NCBI RefSeq assembly: GCF_026151205.1
Contig: NC_087078.1
Span: forward strand, 15,269,118-15,333,117
Reading direction: 5' to 3'
Origin: Bolinopsis microptera
Taxonomy: Eukaryota; Ctenophora; Tentaculata; Lobata; Bolinopsidae
DNA length: 64,000 nucleotides
How positions within the stretch are numbered: position 1 is the first letter of the stretch; each line of letters begins with the position of its first letter. The notes under the pieces were generated by a model. The model made no database searches. It saw only the letters and a list, made by a program, of their open reading frames with translations, and was not told the DNA's origin. Below, piece after piece: positions 10,961 through 22,002 of this stretch. Position numbers and translations under genes: made by a program.

Positions 10961-11086
10961 TTGTAGCGTGATGCACTACTGGGTCGCGCCGCGCATCAAA
11001 TAATTCTTCTCGCAACCACTTCGGTAGATCAGCGAAATGCACCACTGTGCCTCACCGAGCTGCAAAGGATTGACATCGTGAATCAA
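10961..11086 (-). mobile_element. Small hairpin-ended mobile element (126 bp), TSD GGATTCAAG
   Basis: Starts TTGTAGCGTGATGCACTACT, ends GGATTGACATCGTGAATCAA, and is flanked by GGATTCAAG at 10952-10960 and 11087-11095. In repeat copy 54545-55425 the same site reads straight through without the insertion, which proves mobility. Written so that the TTGATT end comes first, it runs on the minus strand. Confidence 0.85.
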
Positions 11087-11161
11087 GGATTCAAGTTAGT
11101 TTGGTTTTAATAAGTAATTGTGAAAATAATATAAAGATTTGAAGTACAAATTTGTGCACCT

Positions 11162-11221
11162 TTAATTGACGATGTCAATTCATCTCAGCTCGGCGCGGCA
11201 CAGTAACGCATTGTGCTACAA
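11162..11221 (+). mobile_element. Short (60-bp) deletion derivative of the hairpin-ended element, TSD GTGCACCT(T)
   Basis: TTAATTGACGATGTCAATTC ... GCTCGGCGCGGCACAGTAAC ... GTGCTACAA, flanked by GTGCACCT at 11154-11161 and 11222-11229. The homologous site at about 54905-54925 is empty. It has both ends of the 135-bp element but only one of its two internal GGCGCGGCACAGTARCGCAT motifs. Confidence 0.85.
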
Positions 11222-11368
11222 GTGCACCTTAACTGTTAATTTTGTAATTATATTTACCATTAAAATAAAAATCAGCATTGATAAATGTAGCATGTACATG
11301 ACATTTCTTTAGGACTTTTCTGTATTCTTTGTAGATAAGGTAGCGACTACGTTTTAGTAGTAGTCGTT

Positions 11369-12019
11369 TTAGTATAGTGAGCATTCAGGGCACTGGCAAA
11401 TCCCGCCCTTGTTATCAGTTTCCCCGAGTTTACATTTTCTATTTCTTATCTCAACCCAATTTTCGTAAAGTTTATGCTGATTATTAATTGAGCAAATGAG
11501 ACCGGGAGTTATCCAAGGGTTAACCTTAACAGTTCTCTTAGAGGTTTTCGGGGTTTCTAGTTTAAACGATTTTTCGATGCAGTTTTTGTAAGTGTCATGG
11601 AATTCAGTAAAGTTATCGATTATTTTAGTTTTAAGCTCATCTTCAAGATCCACTAGGAAGCCGTTAACATTTGATTGACAGAAATCGTAGTACTGTTTAA
11701 TAGAAGTTTTTCCAGAGTTGACTTCAACATTCCAGTTAAATATGTTAAAAATAGGCGAGTGGTGAGTTATTCGTTCTTTTAGGGTGCCTGAAGTAATAAC
11801 ATTCTCAATATCGTTGGTAATTATGTTGTCTATGCAAGATGCTTTACAGCCTGGTTTTTCGTGAGTAGCAATAGATATTAACGGACAAAATCCTTTACTG
11901 AACAATATTTCTTCATATTTTTGTACATTTTTGTTATCTTTATCATGAAGATCGATATTAAAGTCTCCAGCTAGATAACTAAACTTCGGCATGTGATCAA
12001 GAAGGTTATTACAATTCAA
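11369..12019 (-). pseudogene. LINE endonuclease-domain fragment (CR1/L2/Jockey-like)
   Basis: A 216-residue open frame. It begins in the C-terminal part of an APE-type endonuclease: GDFNIDL, then a Ser/Asp pair in SCIDNIITND, then a site near ITHHSPIF where the catalytic SDH motif is expected. It continues into the linker typical of these elements (NPWITPGLICSINNQHKLYE). The N-terminal catalytic half and the reverse transcriptase are absent. It interrupts repeat B and is absent from the other B copy. Family assignment is from motif memory only. Confidence 0.75.
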
Positions 12020-12084
12020 GGATTAAGCTTTTATATAAAATAAATAAAATAGCAGTTTAAAACTTTTTTGCAAATCCATTATTT

Positions 12085-13513
12085 TATTTAATACACGTTA
12101 CTTATATACCAAGGGACCTAACCAAGCTTTTTTGTTGGAACAATAATTTTTAAAGTTAATGAAATATTTTCTAACTGCTAGGCTATTATATTATTCAAAA
12201 TTTAGCTCTTAAGGTCGGTTTTTGCCATTTTTTTGGAGGATAAAGTCAAGTAAGATAAAATTTATGACATCACATCATCACACATGTCTACAAAATATCA
12301 TCGCACTATGTGCTAATTCTTTTAAGCTTTGAATCTTTCCCGGAAAGCAGGTTGGCCATGGTCAAGCTGGATTGCTTCTTGTTTTAAAAAGTTTTAACAA
12401 AATATAATGTGTGCTCATATAGAGAGAAGTGATAGACATTTCAGACTATTAATTTGTCAGTAAAATGTTTCACATACAAATAGTTGATGGCGAATGATGA
12501 TGCGGTCTATAATGCAGTTGAATAGTTTTATTATTTAATGCAAAATTATGTTATATGTACGTACGTTTTGGAGAGCAGGTGTGCTCAGGACAACTGCATC
12601 AAGTGCGTTCTCCTGCAGCTCACAGCTCAGCATTGAGTTATCGTTTGTCGAAATGTAGCCTGGAGCAGGTGGTGTGTCGGGGTACTGTTCTATAAATCTG
12701 CCTAGACCAACTTTGAAACCGTATAGCATTGTGATACCTCGGAGCTCCAATGGGAGCACGCTGAAAAGCTGAGCTGCTACATCCATGTTTGTCTATTATT
12801 TAGTTCATCACAGCTACATATTGATTATTTATATACTACAGCTCTTTGCTGCACCCTCAAATATTTTTTTGGAATAAGAAAAACAAAATGTTTATTTACC
12901 ACAAAACATTCAATACATATTATGTTATATTCATAAATAAATTCAAATAAAGCACCCCCTCAGCTCTGATGGCACCCCCTGCCTCCACCCCACCCCTGCA
13001 TGGTGTGGTTAGCGGGGCCCTTTATTACACCACTAACAGTGGTGTTTGACATCACGCCAAGGGTCGACTGAGAGATGTAATATGCCTGGCATTTTGGCTA
13101 GAATCAAAAGGGGTTCAAAGTAACTGAGTAACCCTCTCTTATAGATGTTGATCAGTTAAGGAAACAGTCTCTATTACCATTTTTTCCTGTTACAGCATAG
13201 TGGGATAGACCCAAAACTACAGGAGGCCACTCAAGCTTAACCATGAACATTAATTAAACAAAACACAACTGGAACTCCATGTTCTTGAGTTTTTTGGGAG
13301 CATCGTTGCTCTAAAAACTGTATTTTGAAAGTGTCAATAAAACAAGGCATAGACTCCTATCAGAAACATTAACTACAAAATCAGGCTGAGTTTGAATTGA
13401 AAGAAAATAGTATTGTGGTTACAGATGCATGATTTGATCGCTTCAGCACTCTACTGTGTACTGCCTCTTTATTTTGTCATTTGATTTTTTAGATCTAACT
13501 AGTTGAACAAGTT
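12085..13513 (-). repeat. Dispersed repeat A, copy 1 (inverted copy at 40415-41848)
   Basis: The whole block is closely matched by the reverse complement of 40415-41848, including a short open frame (12535-12786) and the hairpin CACCACTAACAGTGGTG near 13030. A short third piece lies at about 55705-55775. It is probably the 3' end of a retroelement. Confidence 0.85.
12535..12786 (-). pseudogene. C-terminal tail of a LINE reverse transcriptase, short open frame with ATG
   Basis: An 83-residue frame starting MDVAAQLFSVLPLELRGI. The pattern LFxxLPLELR, then FKxxLxxFI, then PDTPPAPGY fits the extreme C-terminus of jockey/CR1-like reverse transcriptases, which is where such elements are usually truncated. 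There is no upstream frame to connect to. The repeat copy at 41161-41400 keeps the same ATG and nearly the same protein, with a frame change only near the end. Translation is doubtful. Confidence 0.5.
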
Positions 13514-15060
13514 GAAGACATATCAAAGCTGGGTGTCAGTGTGCTGTGAAAGCTGCTCTGGAGTGGTGTCGATAACGGGTGACTTGCTATACGATGGTGC
13601 GACCGTTGAACTACAGGTGGAAATGTGATAAACACTGTACTCGGGTGATCAATGTCGTAGTATCGCACTCAGTTTAAAACAGAGCGAGGTGTTTTTAACG
13701 GGTTTTAGGACTTGTTAAGGGTGTAACAGGCAAGTTTGGACCATGAAGGAAAAAAATCAACTCCAAACACTAGTATGATGAATGAAAGCCTTTTAGTCTA
13801 CCCTATTGCCTTGAGAAAACAAGGTGATTTGTGAGTTAAATGATCATGGTGAAGCGGAAGATTCTAACAAGTCGAAACGTCCATGGGGGACACCGCATAG
13901 TTGCTCATGTGAGAAGGTTGGAGGGCAGTCAGTGGCATATGTGGGGATTATAAAGCGACCTGTACTAATGTATCAGCAAAACGGACAATACCTCTACACT
14001 ACCGTGCGAGGTATGTCTGAATGCTGTGCAGGGGACATACGTTCTCTAAGATTGGACTTCAAAAATGGCTTATTTAATAATAACCGGTTGATTTCGATAT
14101 GAGGACGTGTCTTGACCACATGATACGCCACAAAGGGTTGTTATCTAATGGAATCGCTTGCCGGATGGCATCAACAGTGCATCGGCTATATTCCAAGTCA
14201 TGTATTTGGATGGACACTCTGTGGGGTGTGCCTATGACGTTGCTGCAGAATGACGATATATTTGTTTCTGGTCGACGAAATGAGTGTGACCATATGATCA
14301 AACGCTCAATAATGTCAGATGTAGGTTGGAGCAGCGAGGTTTTAAAATGTAATAAAAATCCGGAAAAAAAATAAACTTTCTTTCATGCTAAAAAGAAGTT
14401 GTCTTTCTGGGGTTCTTGTGGTGTTGCTGAAGGGATCAAACCAGTGAAAAAAGCAAGGGTCGTGAGTATTGCTGATGGCTCCGAACTAGGATTGTGGACG
14501 AAAATGATTAGTTTTTTTGGGGGCTGTGAATTATTACATGCGATATTTGCCCAACTTGTCGTCTGTATTGCTCCAATTGAAAGGTCTGTGAAGCTCAAGT
14601 AGTAAAGTGGGTGTGGACAAAATACCGAAAGAAAGCTTTAAAATATTGTATAATTCTGCTGGATTCTAACGTGTATTGACCTTTTAAATACCAAGCTTAT
14701 CTTTAACATGGACACTGACTGCTTCAATCGGTGGCATTGGCGCTGTGTTGTCTTCAAATTATGCTGAATGGGGGATGAGCGCCCCATTGAGTTCATCTCC
14801 GGACCTGTCACCGGCCGTGAGGAATTACGCTCAAGTGACAAAGAGGCAATGGCCATAGTGTGGGCCACTAAAGCGCTACATATTTACTTGTATATGAGAC
14901 GCTGTTTACTTGGTGGACAGATCATCGTGCGCTGGGTCGTATATTTGGCGATAAGCCAATTCAGAGTTGACTGCCGGTAGGTTAACTAGGGGGCTTTATT
15001 TCCTTATGAATTACAGTTTGACTTTCATCCCCCGTATCATACCCCTTTTCTTTGATCGTA
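13514..15060 (+). pseudogene. Fossil Ty3/gypsy pol (reverse transcriptase to RNase H)
   Basis: Read in shifting + frames, the order of a gypsy pol is recognisable. The RT start is WGTP with a KVGGQS segment (about 13885-13925). The YLYTTV and RLDFKN blocks follow (13990-14065), then the remains of the YVDD region as NDDIFVSGR (14250-14280), the thumb SFFGGCELLHAIF (14510-14560), a connecting WVWTKYRKKALK (14610-14640), and RNase H with ASIGGIGAVLSSNYAEWG, ERPIEFIS and SDKEAMAIVWATKALHIYLY (14720-14890), then DHRALGRIF. Many frameshifts and stops show that it is long dead. No LTRs were found. Confidence 0.8.
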
Positions 15061-15861
15061 ATTCCAAGTTATGCTAGCGCTGATTTGTTTTACACAGGCT
15101 GACTTAATCAGGTTAACAAACCCTGTGAGGGGAGAGACGAGTTTGTTGATATGTTCGACTGGACTTTGAGCGAGACTTTTCTCAATCCGTGGGTTAGGGT
15201 GACGCCTCAAAGCATCCCCAAACCTGAGCTGTAGATTAACTTCTTCTTGAAAACTAACCCAAAATAGTTTGAAAATTAAAGAAGCAATAATGATCGTATT
15301 TTTGAATGGCTTCATGATATTCAATCTTGCAGAAGTTATGGTCTAAAAGAATTGCTCACTTGTATGGATCATAGAGCCTTACTACAACAATTTTGAAAAC
15401 TTCCTTTTCCCCTACATTCAGTTTTTTCCTATGTGAAATATCGGAATTTGGATTTTATGTGAACTTTATTGATTTAAAGTCAACATTCGTAGACTCATAC
15501 ACCAAATACTGATAACAGAAAAATTTTAAATGTAATATCTCTTTTATTTATTAAATGTTGTGTAATCTGTACAAACCATTATATATAATAGACATTTTAT
15601 TACACTATTAAAAACCGTCTTATTATTTATGCAATGAAGCTATGCATATATATGATTGAGGATCTGGAATTATTGCCATTTGCATTTGTGATTCCTCCTG
15701 AATATGAATGACAGGAATGGCAAAAAACATCGTGTCACGATGTGTACTTCATTGTCATTTCTGCTAAAGCAGGAACCCTAAAATTCTGAAGATCTCCTCG
15801 CATTTATTTCATGAAAACTTCCAAATCTTACTGACTCCCTCAAATATTTTAGCAGACAGTT
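15061..15861. other. Spacer between gypsy fossil and AIG1 gene
   Basis: The first 300 bases may still be decayed pol. The rest is AT-rich and should hold the AIG1 promoter and 5' UTR. No clear core promoter motif was identified. Confidence 0.4.
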
Positions 15862-17776
15862 ATGGATCGCTCGTCTGTGTTTCACGTAATAGCAGCAGTT
15901 TATCATTTCTATGCCCTTATATACCCCTACTACCACGGACTCAACATGAACCACGCTAAGGGATTCGGAGGCAGACTAAAGTTTCTTACTATATGGGGCC
16001 ACCTTCTGCAGGTGTGTGTTTTTTATCTTTGGTTAACTCGATTAAAAAAAAGATAAAATTGCAGAATGCAGCTCAAAGAGCACCCTACAATTTACGGAAT
16101 CGATTACAATTTCTGTTGACGTCACAGGAGGTGACCGGGACATGATTTCAGGCCTGACCGGGACCGGGACCGGGATACAAAATGTGACTTGACCGGGACC
16201 GGGACCGGGATAGCTCAAAATTGAGATTATCAATTTACCGGGACCGGGATGAAAAATGTGACTTGACCGGGACCTGGACCGGGATAGCTCAAAATTGCCA
16301 ATCCCGGTACCGGGATTCCCGGTACACAATTTGTATCTTACACAATACAGAACATACTTGAATTTTTGAGTCTCGTTACCTAAATCATTCATTTCGTCCT
16401 TTATTTATTATTATCAACAGTCAACACTATAATTTCAGGTTGGGTACTACATATTTGCTGCTCTGGTTGACGTATATAATCAGTGCCGTGGTTCTCCTTG
16501 TTCTAAACTGAAACAGTGAGTCTTAAATTTCACTCTAATTAAATATTGTATCACGTATCGATTACATTGTTAAGAAGGGCTTGGTTATTGTCGGTTTACA
16601 ATACCTTTGACATCTATAACGTTACTTACTTTAGGTTACTTTCGTTTCTTATTTATTCGAAATACACATGCAAGTATTTTTTGTATATATTTTTGAAAGG
16701 AATGCTTAAATCAACCCCCTTAAGCAGTAGTACATACATATTACATTACACTGGATCGAGCTTACACAGTGTAATTTCTTCCAGTCTGCGCCGCGCGCCT
16801 ATATAAACGTATGCGGCGCAGGAGGAAATTACACTGTGTAAGCTCCAGTGTAATTAATATGTATGTACTACGGCTTTAGGCCTTAGTATAATATGTAATT
16901 ATCGTTTCAGGGCCAGAGATTGGTGGTTTTCAACTCTCGTGTTCCCGATAACATTCCTTGTATTCATACTTTTCTGGGGATTGTTTGCTTATGACAGAGA
17001 ACTAGTAATGCCTAAAAGACTGGACGCTGAGATAGATCCACTATTCAACCACATGGTAAGAAATTGTAACGGTCTTTTACCTAAGGGTCTACTTCTTTAG
17101 GGTAATGGAACACGCGAAAAAATATTCGTATTAATAAGCGCGCATCGCCCTCGTTACGGTCGCGCGCGGGCGCGGGGCGGGGCGATCGATCATATCGATC
17201 GATTGACGGACGGACGGACGGACTCGACTGACCGGATCAATCGACTGCAGACTTGCCCCTCCTGGAGTGTTATAAATAACCGGCGATTCCTCATTCCTGT
17301 TCTGTTACTCCAATAGGTTCAGACTTCTTGCCATACACATCTCATTCTTTATGAAGCAATTACCAGCTTTTATAGAATTTAGAACCATTTTCAACTTTGG
17401 CCTGTTAACACTATGAATTATTAGTTATTTATAACTGCTGCCTAGTCGCTGACTTCCAATATCCGTTCAGGTACACACCTTCATTATTTTCTGGGCACTA
17501 ACGGAACCTCTGGTAACCGAAATCACCATCCCCAAGAAACGCCAAGGACTTCTCGCCATAGCCTTCTTCGGAGTTTCCTATACAGTCTGGTCTTACATAA
17601 TTTTCCTGAACATAGGAAAATGGGTCTATCCTATACTCAATATACTGTCTGATGTACAGCGGGTCTTGTTTATTCTTGTCGCTTATGTCCTGATAGTCTG
17701 TTTGTTCTTTTCTACAAGGGCATATCAGAAAAAATTTGGAAGAGCTCATGTGGTCGCGGCTAAGAAAACTCATTAA
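15862..17776 (+). CDS. AIG1: AIG1/ADTRP-family membrane hydrolase
   Basis: Four coding exons, 15862-16011, 16439-16515, 16911-17055 and 17471-17776, all with GT-AG borders and matching phase, give a complete protein of 225 residues (vertebrate members are about 230-240). Vertebrate AIG1 and ADTRP are multi-pass membrane threonine hydrolases that cleave FAHFA lipids; their catalytic pair is a Thr and a His. Here the Thr is T43 in GGRLKFLTIW and the His is H126 in FNHMVHTF, at the family positions. Other family blocks are ARDWWF, FWGLFAYDRELVMPK and GKWVYPIL. The start is the first ATG in frame and gives the usual N-terminal hydrophobic segment. Introns hold a CCGGG repeat, a palindromic MITE and a GACG microsatellite (near 17205). 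Whether it is closer to AIG1 or ADTRP cannot be settled by eye. Confidence 0.93.
16130..16325. repeat. CCGGGA array in AIG1 intron 1
   Basis: Repeated GACCGGGACCGGGAC blocks alternate with TGAAAAATGTGACTT and AGCTCAAAATTG spacers, two tandem units of about 85 bp. Related to 6693-6775 and 48270-48465. Confidence 0.75.
16719..16882. mobile_element. Palindromic MITE in AIG1 intron 2
   Basis: Inverted repeat of about 165 bp with arms of about 70 bp. GTAGTACATACATATTA on the left matches TAATATGTATGTACTAC on the right, and both arms contain TTACACTG and GAGCTTACACAGTGTAATTT. The loop is GC-rich (CGCCGCGCGCC). Arms are nearly perfect, suggesting a fairly young insertion. The target duplication is unclear. 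Confidence 0.8.
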
Positions 17777-18480
17777 ATTTGCATTTGTTTAGTGGGGGAG
17801 GATCGTCGTTGTAATTTTTATTAGGTCTAATATTCACCAATGAAATTTAATGAAGGGGACCTTAAATTGTTAGCTATTAATTAGACAAATTAAGTTTCTA
17901 AAATCATTTTGTTGTATTGAATTCTTTTCAGCTTTCCGTCAGACATTATTTTTCGAACTAAAGTTATTGACAACTTCTGAAGTTTTTGTTTAGATTGTGA
18001 TTTTTGTCTTATTTTTATTGTTTTTGGTTTCCTATTAAATCTATTTCTTGTTTTGTCGGTATGCGTTACATTTTGACTTAGTTACATCTAGATTTAATAA
18101 CATCTGTATTCTGTATTGTTTTTTATCATTGACACTGAATATTAGTCTTTAATGAAAATTCATAAAAAAAGTGTTTTCTGGGCGTATGAAAGGTAAAACT
18201 TGATTCAGTCACCAGGCGTTTTATTTTGGTCGTTAAAATGATCATATTATTAAATTGATTTAGCCTGATAAAACACTGTTTAATGGGTATCCAAGTACAG
18301 GAGTACCACAGGCAAATATTTGTTTGTGAAACTGGCGCATTTTAAAAGTTTTAAAGAAAACAATCTTGAATACCAAGTGAAAAGCTGTTATTTATGATTG
18401 AAAACTTGCTAATGTACAAACTCCAATATATCGATACCATTAAAAGTAAATTAGGAAACAAATCTATGAAGTGTTTAAGT
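17777..18480. other. AIG1 3' flank, AT-rich
   Basis: Should contain the 3' UTR. AT-rich with no second gene seen. Confidence 0.5.
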
Positions 18481-18610
18481 TAAACTTAAAGGTCTTCGTG
18501 TCAGTACTCATGTTCTAGATTAAAATAGATTTAATTAAACCTGCAGAATAGAAATTGATCTGAGAATCTGCGGAGTGTTGAGCGATATCTGTCAAAATGT
18601 TTCTTTTCTT

Positions 18611-18725
18611 CTAAAACTGAAAATGGGGCAAAAAGATTGTTCAATTGCAAATTGGCGCAGGTTATATCTAAAACTGAAAATGGGGCAAAAAGATTGTTCA
18701 ATTGAAAATTGGCGCAGGTTATATC
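18611..18725. repeat. 57-bp tandem duplication
   Basis: AAAACTGAAAATGGGGCAAA through GGCGCAGGTTATATCT occurs twice in a row with one mismatch. Parts of the unit recur at 19090-19120, 19255-19290 and 19630-19680. Confidence 0.85.
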
Positions 18726-19350
18726 TCCACCGGAAGCATATTCCTTCGAAAAGTGGCATGCAGCGTATGTCAACACATTCCCAAATTGACGCATTAATTT
18801 AACTTCACGAATCGAGATAAAATCTATTGCAATGTATTCAGAATTAATATAAACAGGATTAAATACTTTTAAAGAGATAAAAACAGGCTCAAAGCGCTAC
18901 TGACGTATTTCTCCGTGAAAAGCACAATAACGTGAATAGCTTTTGTCGAGGTGCCTCGAAAGTGATCTTAAACGATACCCGTAGCCCGTTCAATTTTGGT
19001 CGTAAAACGCCAACTTAGTGCAGAATCAAGCAATTGTTAATGTTATAGATATATTTCATACGTATCAAATTAGATGTGCTTTCGGTGGAGATATCTGATA
19101 TAACCTGCGCCGCCTTTTCAATTTTCTTCAGGATTTTGACTTCAAGTACCTCAATTTGGTTTCATACCAATGACCATCATCAATTAACTGACTAATTGGC
19201 TTTTGGGCAAAGAATTCATCCAATCAGTTAAATTTGTGTTCAGAAATATTCATATTTGAAAATGGGGCAGGATTTGGAAAATACAAATTTTCGTTTTCAG
19301 TTTTATACTTTCTGCGGTGAGCTTCCTCTTGCTACACGTTGTATACCTCT

Positions 19351-19544
19351 CGTGCACGCGAAGCGTGCACGCCGGCCGGACTGCGATCAAAAGGGGTTGC
19401 AGCGTGTGTCAAGCTTCCTCCGACCGAAATCAAACTTTCAGCACCTCAATCGCGTGTCATATGCCATCTATTATAATCCTGGAAATTTCTTGACATACGT
19501 TGCATGCCACTTTTCGCGCGCGAAGCGCGCGCCGCCGAAGGCGG
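19351..19544. other. Three perfect GC hairpins with GAA triloops
   Basis: CGTGCACGC-GAA-GCGTGCACG (19351-19371), CGCGCGC-GAA-GCGCGCG (19515-19531) and CCGCC-GAA-GGCGG (19532-19544). The core GCGAAGC is a known, unusually stable DNA mini-hairpin. A fourth of the same design is at 20302-20322. Confidence 0.85.
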
Positions 19545-19858
19545 AAAATATATATCTCTGATATATATCTCATATATATCTCTGATATTTGCGATACGTA
19601 ACATGTATCAAGAAATTTCATCTTCAAAAACTGAAAATGGGACAGAATTTGGGACAATATGATTTTGCAATTTTCTTCGAGATTTTGACTTCCGGACCGG
19701 AAGTTCCGGTACCTCAATTTGGTTTGATCATACCATCGCATCATCAATTAACTGACTAATTGGTTTTTGGGCAAAAAATTCATCCAATCTGTCAAATTTG
19801 TGTTCAGACATTTTCATATTTGAAAATGGGACAGGATTTGGAAAGCACAAATTTTTTT

Positions 19859-19938
19859 ACCTGAGGACCCCAGGCTATTATATTATGTTCATTAACATAT
19901 AGAATTTGGCGGAATGACAGGCTGAGCGCGGCCCAGTA
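19859..19938 (+). mobile_element. SINE-like short element, copy 2
   Basis: ACCTGAGGACCCCAGGCTAT to AATGACAGGCTGAGCGCGGC and CCCAGTA. Flanked by AAATTTTT on both sides. Nearly identical to 55494-55570 apart from a short insertion in the TATTATG region. Confidence 0.65.
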
Positions 19939-20189
19939 AAAATTTTTGTTTTGTTAAACGTTCTGCTGTGAGCTTCCTCCGATCGAAATCAAACTTCCAG
20001 CACCTCAATCGTGAATCGTGTCATATGCCATCTATTATAGTTGACTGACTAATTGGTTACAAGTGAGAAATTAAGTCAAAACTTTAATTTATTTTGATTG
20101 TGATGTTACTCATCAACTCACCTTTCTAGATCCCGTCCTTCTGTCAGATCCAACGACGACGCTACAGATCCAACACGTGTAAACTGTAA

Positions 20190-20322
20190 ACTGTTGTATC
20201 ACGTTGCGACCCCCACGGTCGTTTCACTATGTGACGACGCTACAGTGACGCTATGTGACGACGCTACAGTGACGACGCTATGTGACGACGCTACAGGGGG
20301 AGCCGCGCACTTCGTGCGCGGC
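20190..20322. repeat. Short tandem repeat GTGACGACGCTACA and GAA/TTC hairpin
   Basis: CTATGTGACGACGCTACAGT repeats about four times (20227-20296). It is followed by the perfect hairpin GCCGCGCAC-TTC-GTGCGCGGC at 20302-20322. AACTGTAAACTGT stands on both sides (near 20185 and 20345). Confidence 0.8.
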
Positions 20323-20479
20323 GGGTCATACAACGTATGACAAGTAAACTGTAAACTGTAGTGACTGGAGTGTTACTAACACTGTTACACTTTTAGCTAA
20401 GATATGTTACCACCCTCGAACTGCGACAGACTAATATTAAGTATATACTTGATTTTTATCAGTTTATTTAGTGTACCTG

Positions 20480-20836
20480 ACATGAACATGTTATTAGGTC
20501 TGTCCGACCGACCTAATAGGTCCAACGGACCTAATTACATGTTCATGACATAAAGCAATAACTCACAGAGAATATGTAGTTTAGACTTACCTTTTAAATA
20601 AAGTTAGTCTTATTCAAAAATATTGATATTTGACCAATTTATGGGCCAAAATCTATCAAATTTGGTACATATGCCCAGATATGGGCATGTTGGTTTTGGC
20701 TCATAACTCAGTTATTTTTAGTCTAATCTGGATGAAAATTCAAAAAGTTCAGGAGACCACTAGCTACATATCACTAGCTGCATGTTATGACCCGTCGGAC
20801 CTATTAGGTCGGACGGACCTAATTACATGTTCATGT
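20480..20836. mobile_element. Non-autonomous element with about 30-bp TIRs
   Basis: The left end ACATGAACATGTTATTAGG continues into TCTGTCCGACC. The right end is its reverse complement with two mismatches in about 30. Length 357 bp. The left TIR is followed by a second, internal inverted copy (20530-20550). No target duplication could be fixed. Confidence 0.65.
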
Positions 20837-21145
20837 CCGTAACTGTTTGGATTTAAATAAGTATTTTTAGACTTCAGAGTTCAGTGTCAGCTTGCATAGC
20901 CCAGGTTGTCAAATAAAATTAATATCTGTTAACATGAGGGTGGGTTACTAATCCCACAGTGCAAGATCTATTGGCGAAAAGTCATGAAATGATGAATCGT
21001 TTCAATTAAATCGGCCCGTTGCTACCTCTTTCTTAAACTTATCGATTCTAGAGCAGATGTCTTCTAGCTTTTGGGAAGTTGATTGTTTATCAAAGCTTCG
21101 TCCAATCAACATCTTCATAGGTGTGCAATGTTGGTTCAATCTATA

Positions 21146-22002
21146 GTAGAGGCTCTTACGGGCAAAAAGACGTGTTTTCTGCTACGAGTTTAGAGACCTA
21201 ACCGCTAATTGGACACAATAGTATGATGTCTAAGGATCGATAATATGTTAAGAAGTATAAATTTGGCCTTATTAGTCACGTGCTATACCAATGCGCGTTT
21301 TAAACTTTGACAGTCTATTACTCTAAGGCAAATAAAGTAATTATATCCATATTTTGTCAGCAATAAGATCACATTATTTTCTATTTAGTGTGAAAATATG
21401 AGCTAGAACGGACATAATCTCGCTGAGTTATAGCTGTTTGAAATTTATGATGAACGCGCGGGTGCCAATTGATAACAACTAAATGCTTTTGCGCGTAGTG
21501 CGCGTCGAAAATTTGGCAAAAACGCTTGCGGAGTGACAATATTCAAACTTCGATTAAGTATATGAAGTGGGTACTTCTCGGAAAGGAAAAATTTAGGCAA
21601 ACACGATGTGACTATTTTTGGGTTGATTTAATACAACTGCAAAAAATTATTCAAACTTAAAGCAAAAAAGTCAAAATTTTTACCACTTTTTTGTATTTTT
21701 ACCTCAGAACAAATAGAGGGATTTGTTTTATTTTTATACAATCTTGTGCGGCTGTCTTTTAGCTATCTTTATGCAAGTTTTGCCGACATGCCAACAAAAT
21801 TAACTTGCTCAAAATATCAAAAAACATGGTTTTTTGGCCTATTTTTGGCCCAAAAATCGGTTTTTTGCGATTTTACCCCAGAACAATCAGTCCAATCATC
21901 TTGAAACCACTTTCAATCGATTCTACGGTCAAAAATACGTCTAGTAAGGTGTATCTGGGGTCCCTAACGTATCGAGCAGACAATGCCCGTAAGAGCCTCT
22001 AC
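21146..22002. mobile_element. Non-autonomous DNA transposon, 857 bp, TIR GTAGAGGCTCTTACGGGCA
   Basis: A perfect 19-bp TIR at 21146-21164 and 21984-22002 with TA on each outer side, which fits a Tc1/mariner-like target. It has no coding region; the short plus-strand frame at 21805 is chance. The same end is seen once at 43613-43631 (GTAGGAGCTGTTACGGGCA) and once at 54108-54126, each next to TA. Confidence 0.75.

Larger units (their letters stand above)
10760..12084. repeat. Dispersed repeat B, copy 1 (inverted copy at 54545-55425)
   Basis: 10760-11302 and 12008-12084 align with the reverse complement of 54545-55425. Each copy carries its own small insertions that the other lacks. Between 11303 and 12007 this copy holds LINE endonuclease sequence that the other copy does not. 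Confidence 0.8.
19120..20060. repeat. Interspersed repeat, two direct units about 560-650 bp apart
   Basis: 19125-19295 recurs at 19675-19855 (shared TCATCAATTAACTGACTAAT and GTTCAG..TTCATATTTGAAAA). 19310-19480 recurs at 19965-20045 (GAGCTTCCTC, CACCTCAATCG, TCATATGCCATCTATTATA). The second unit has been interrupted by a SINE-like element at 19859. Open frames here are not genes. Confidence 0.75.
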
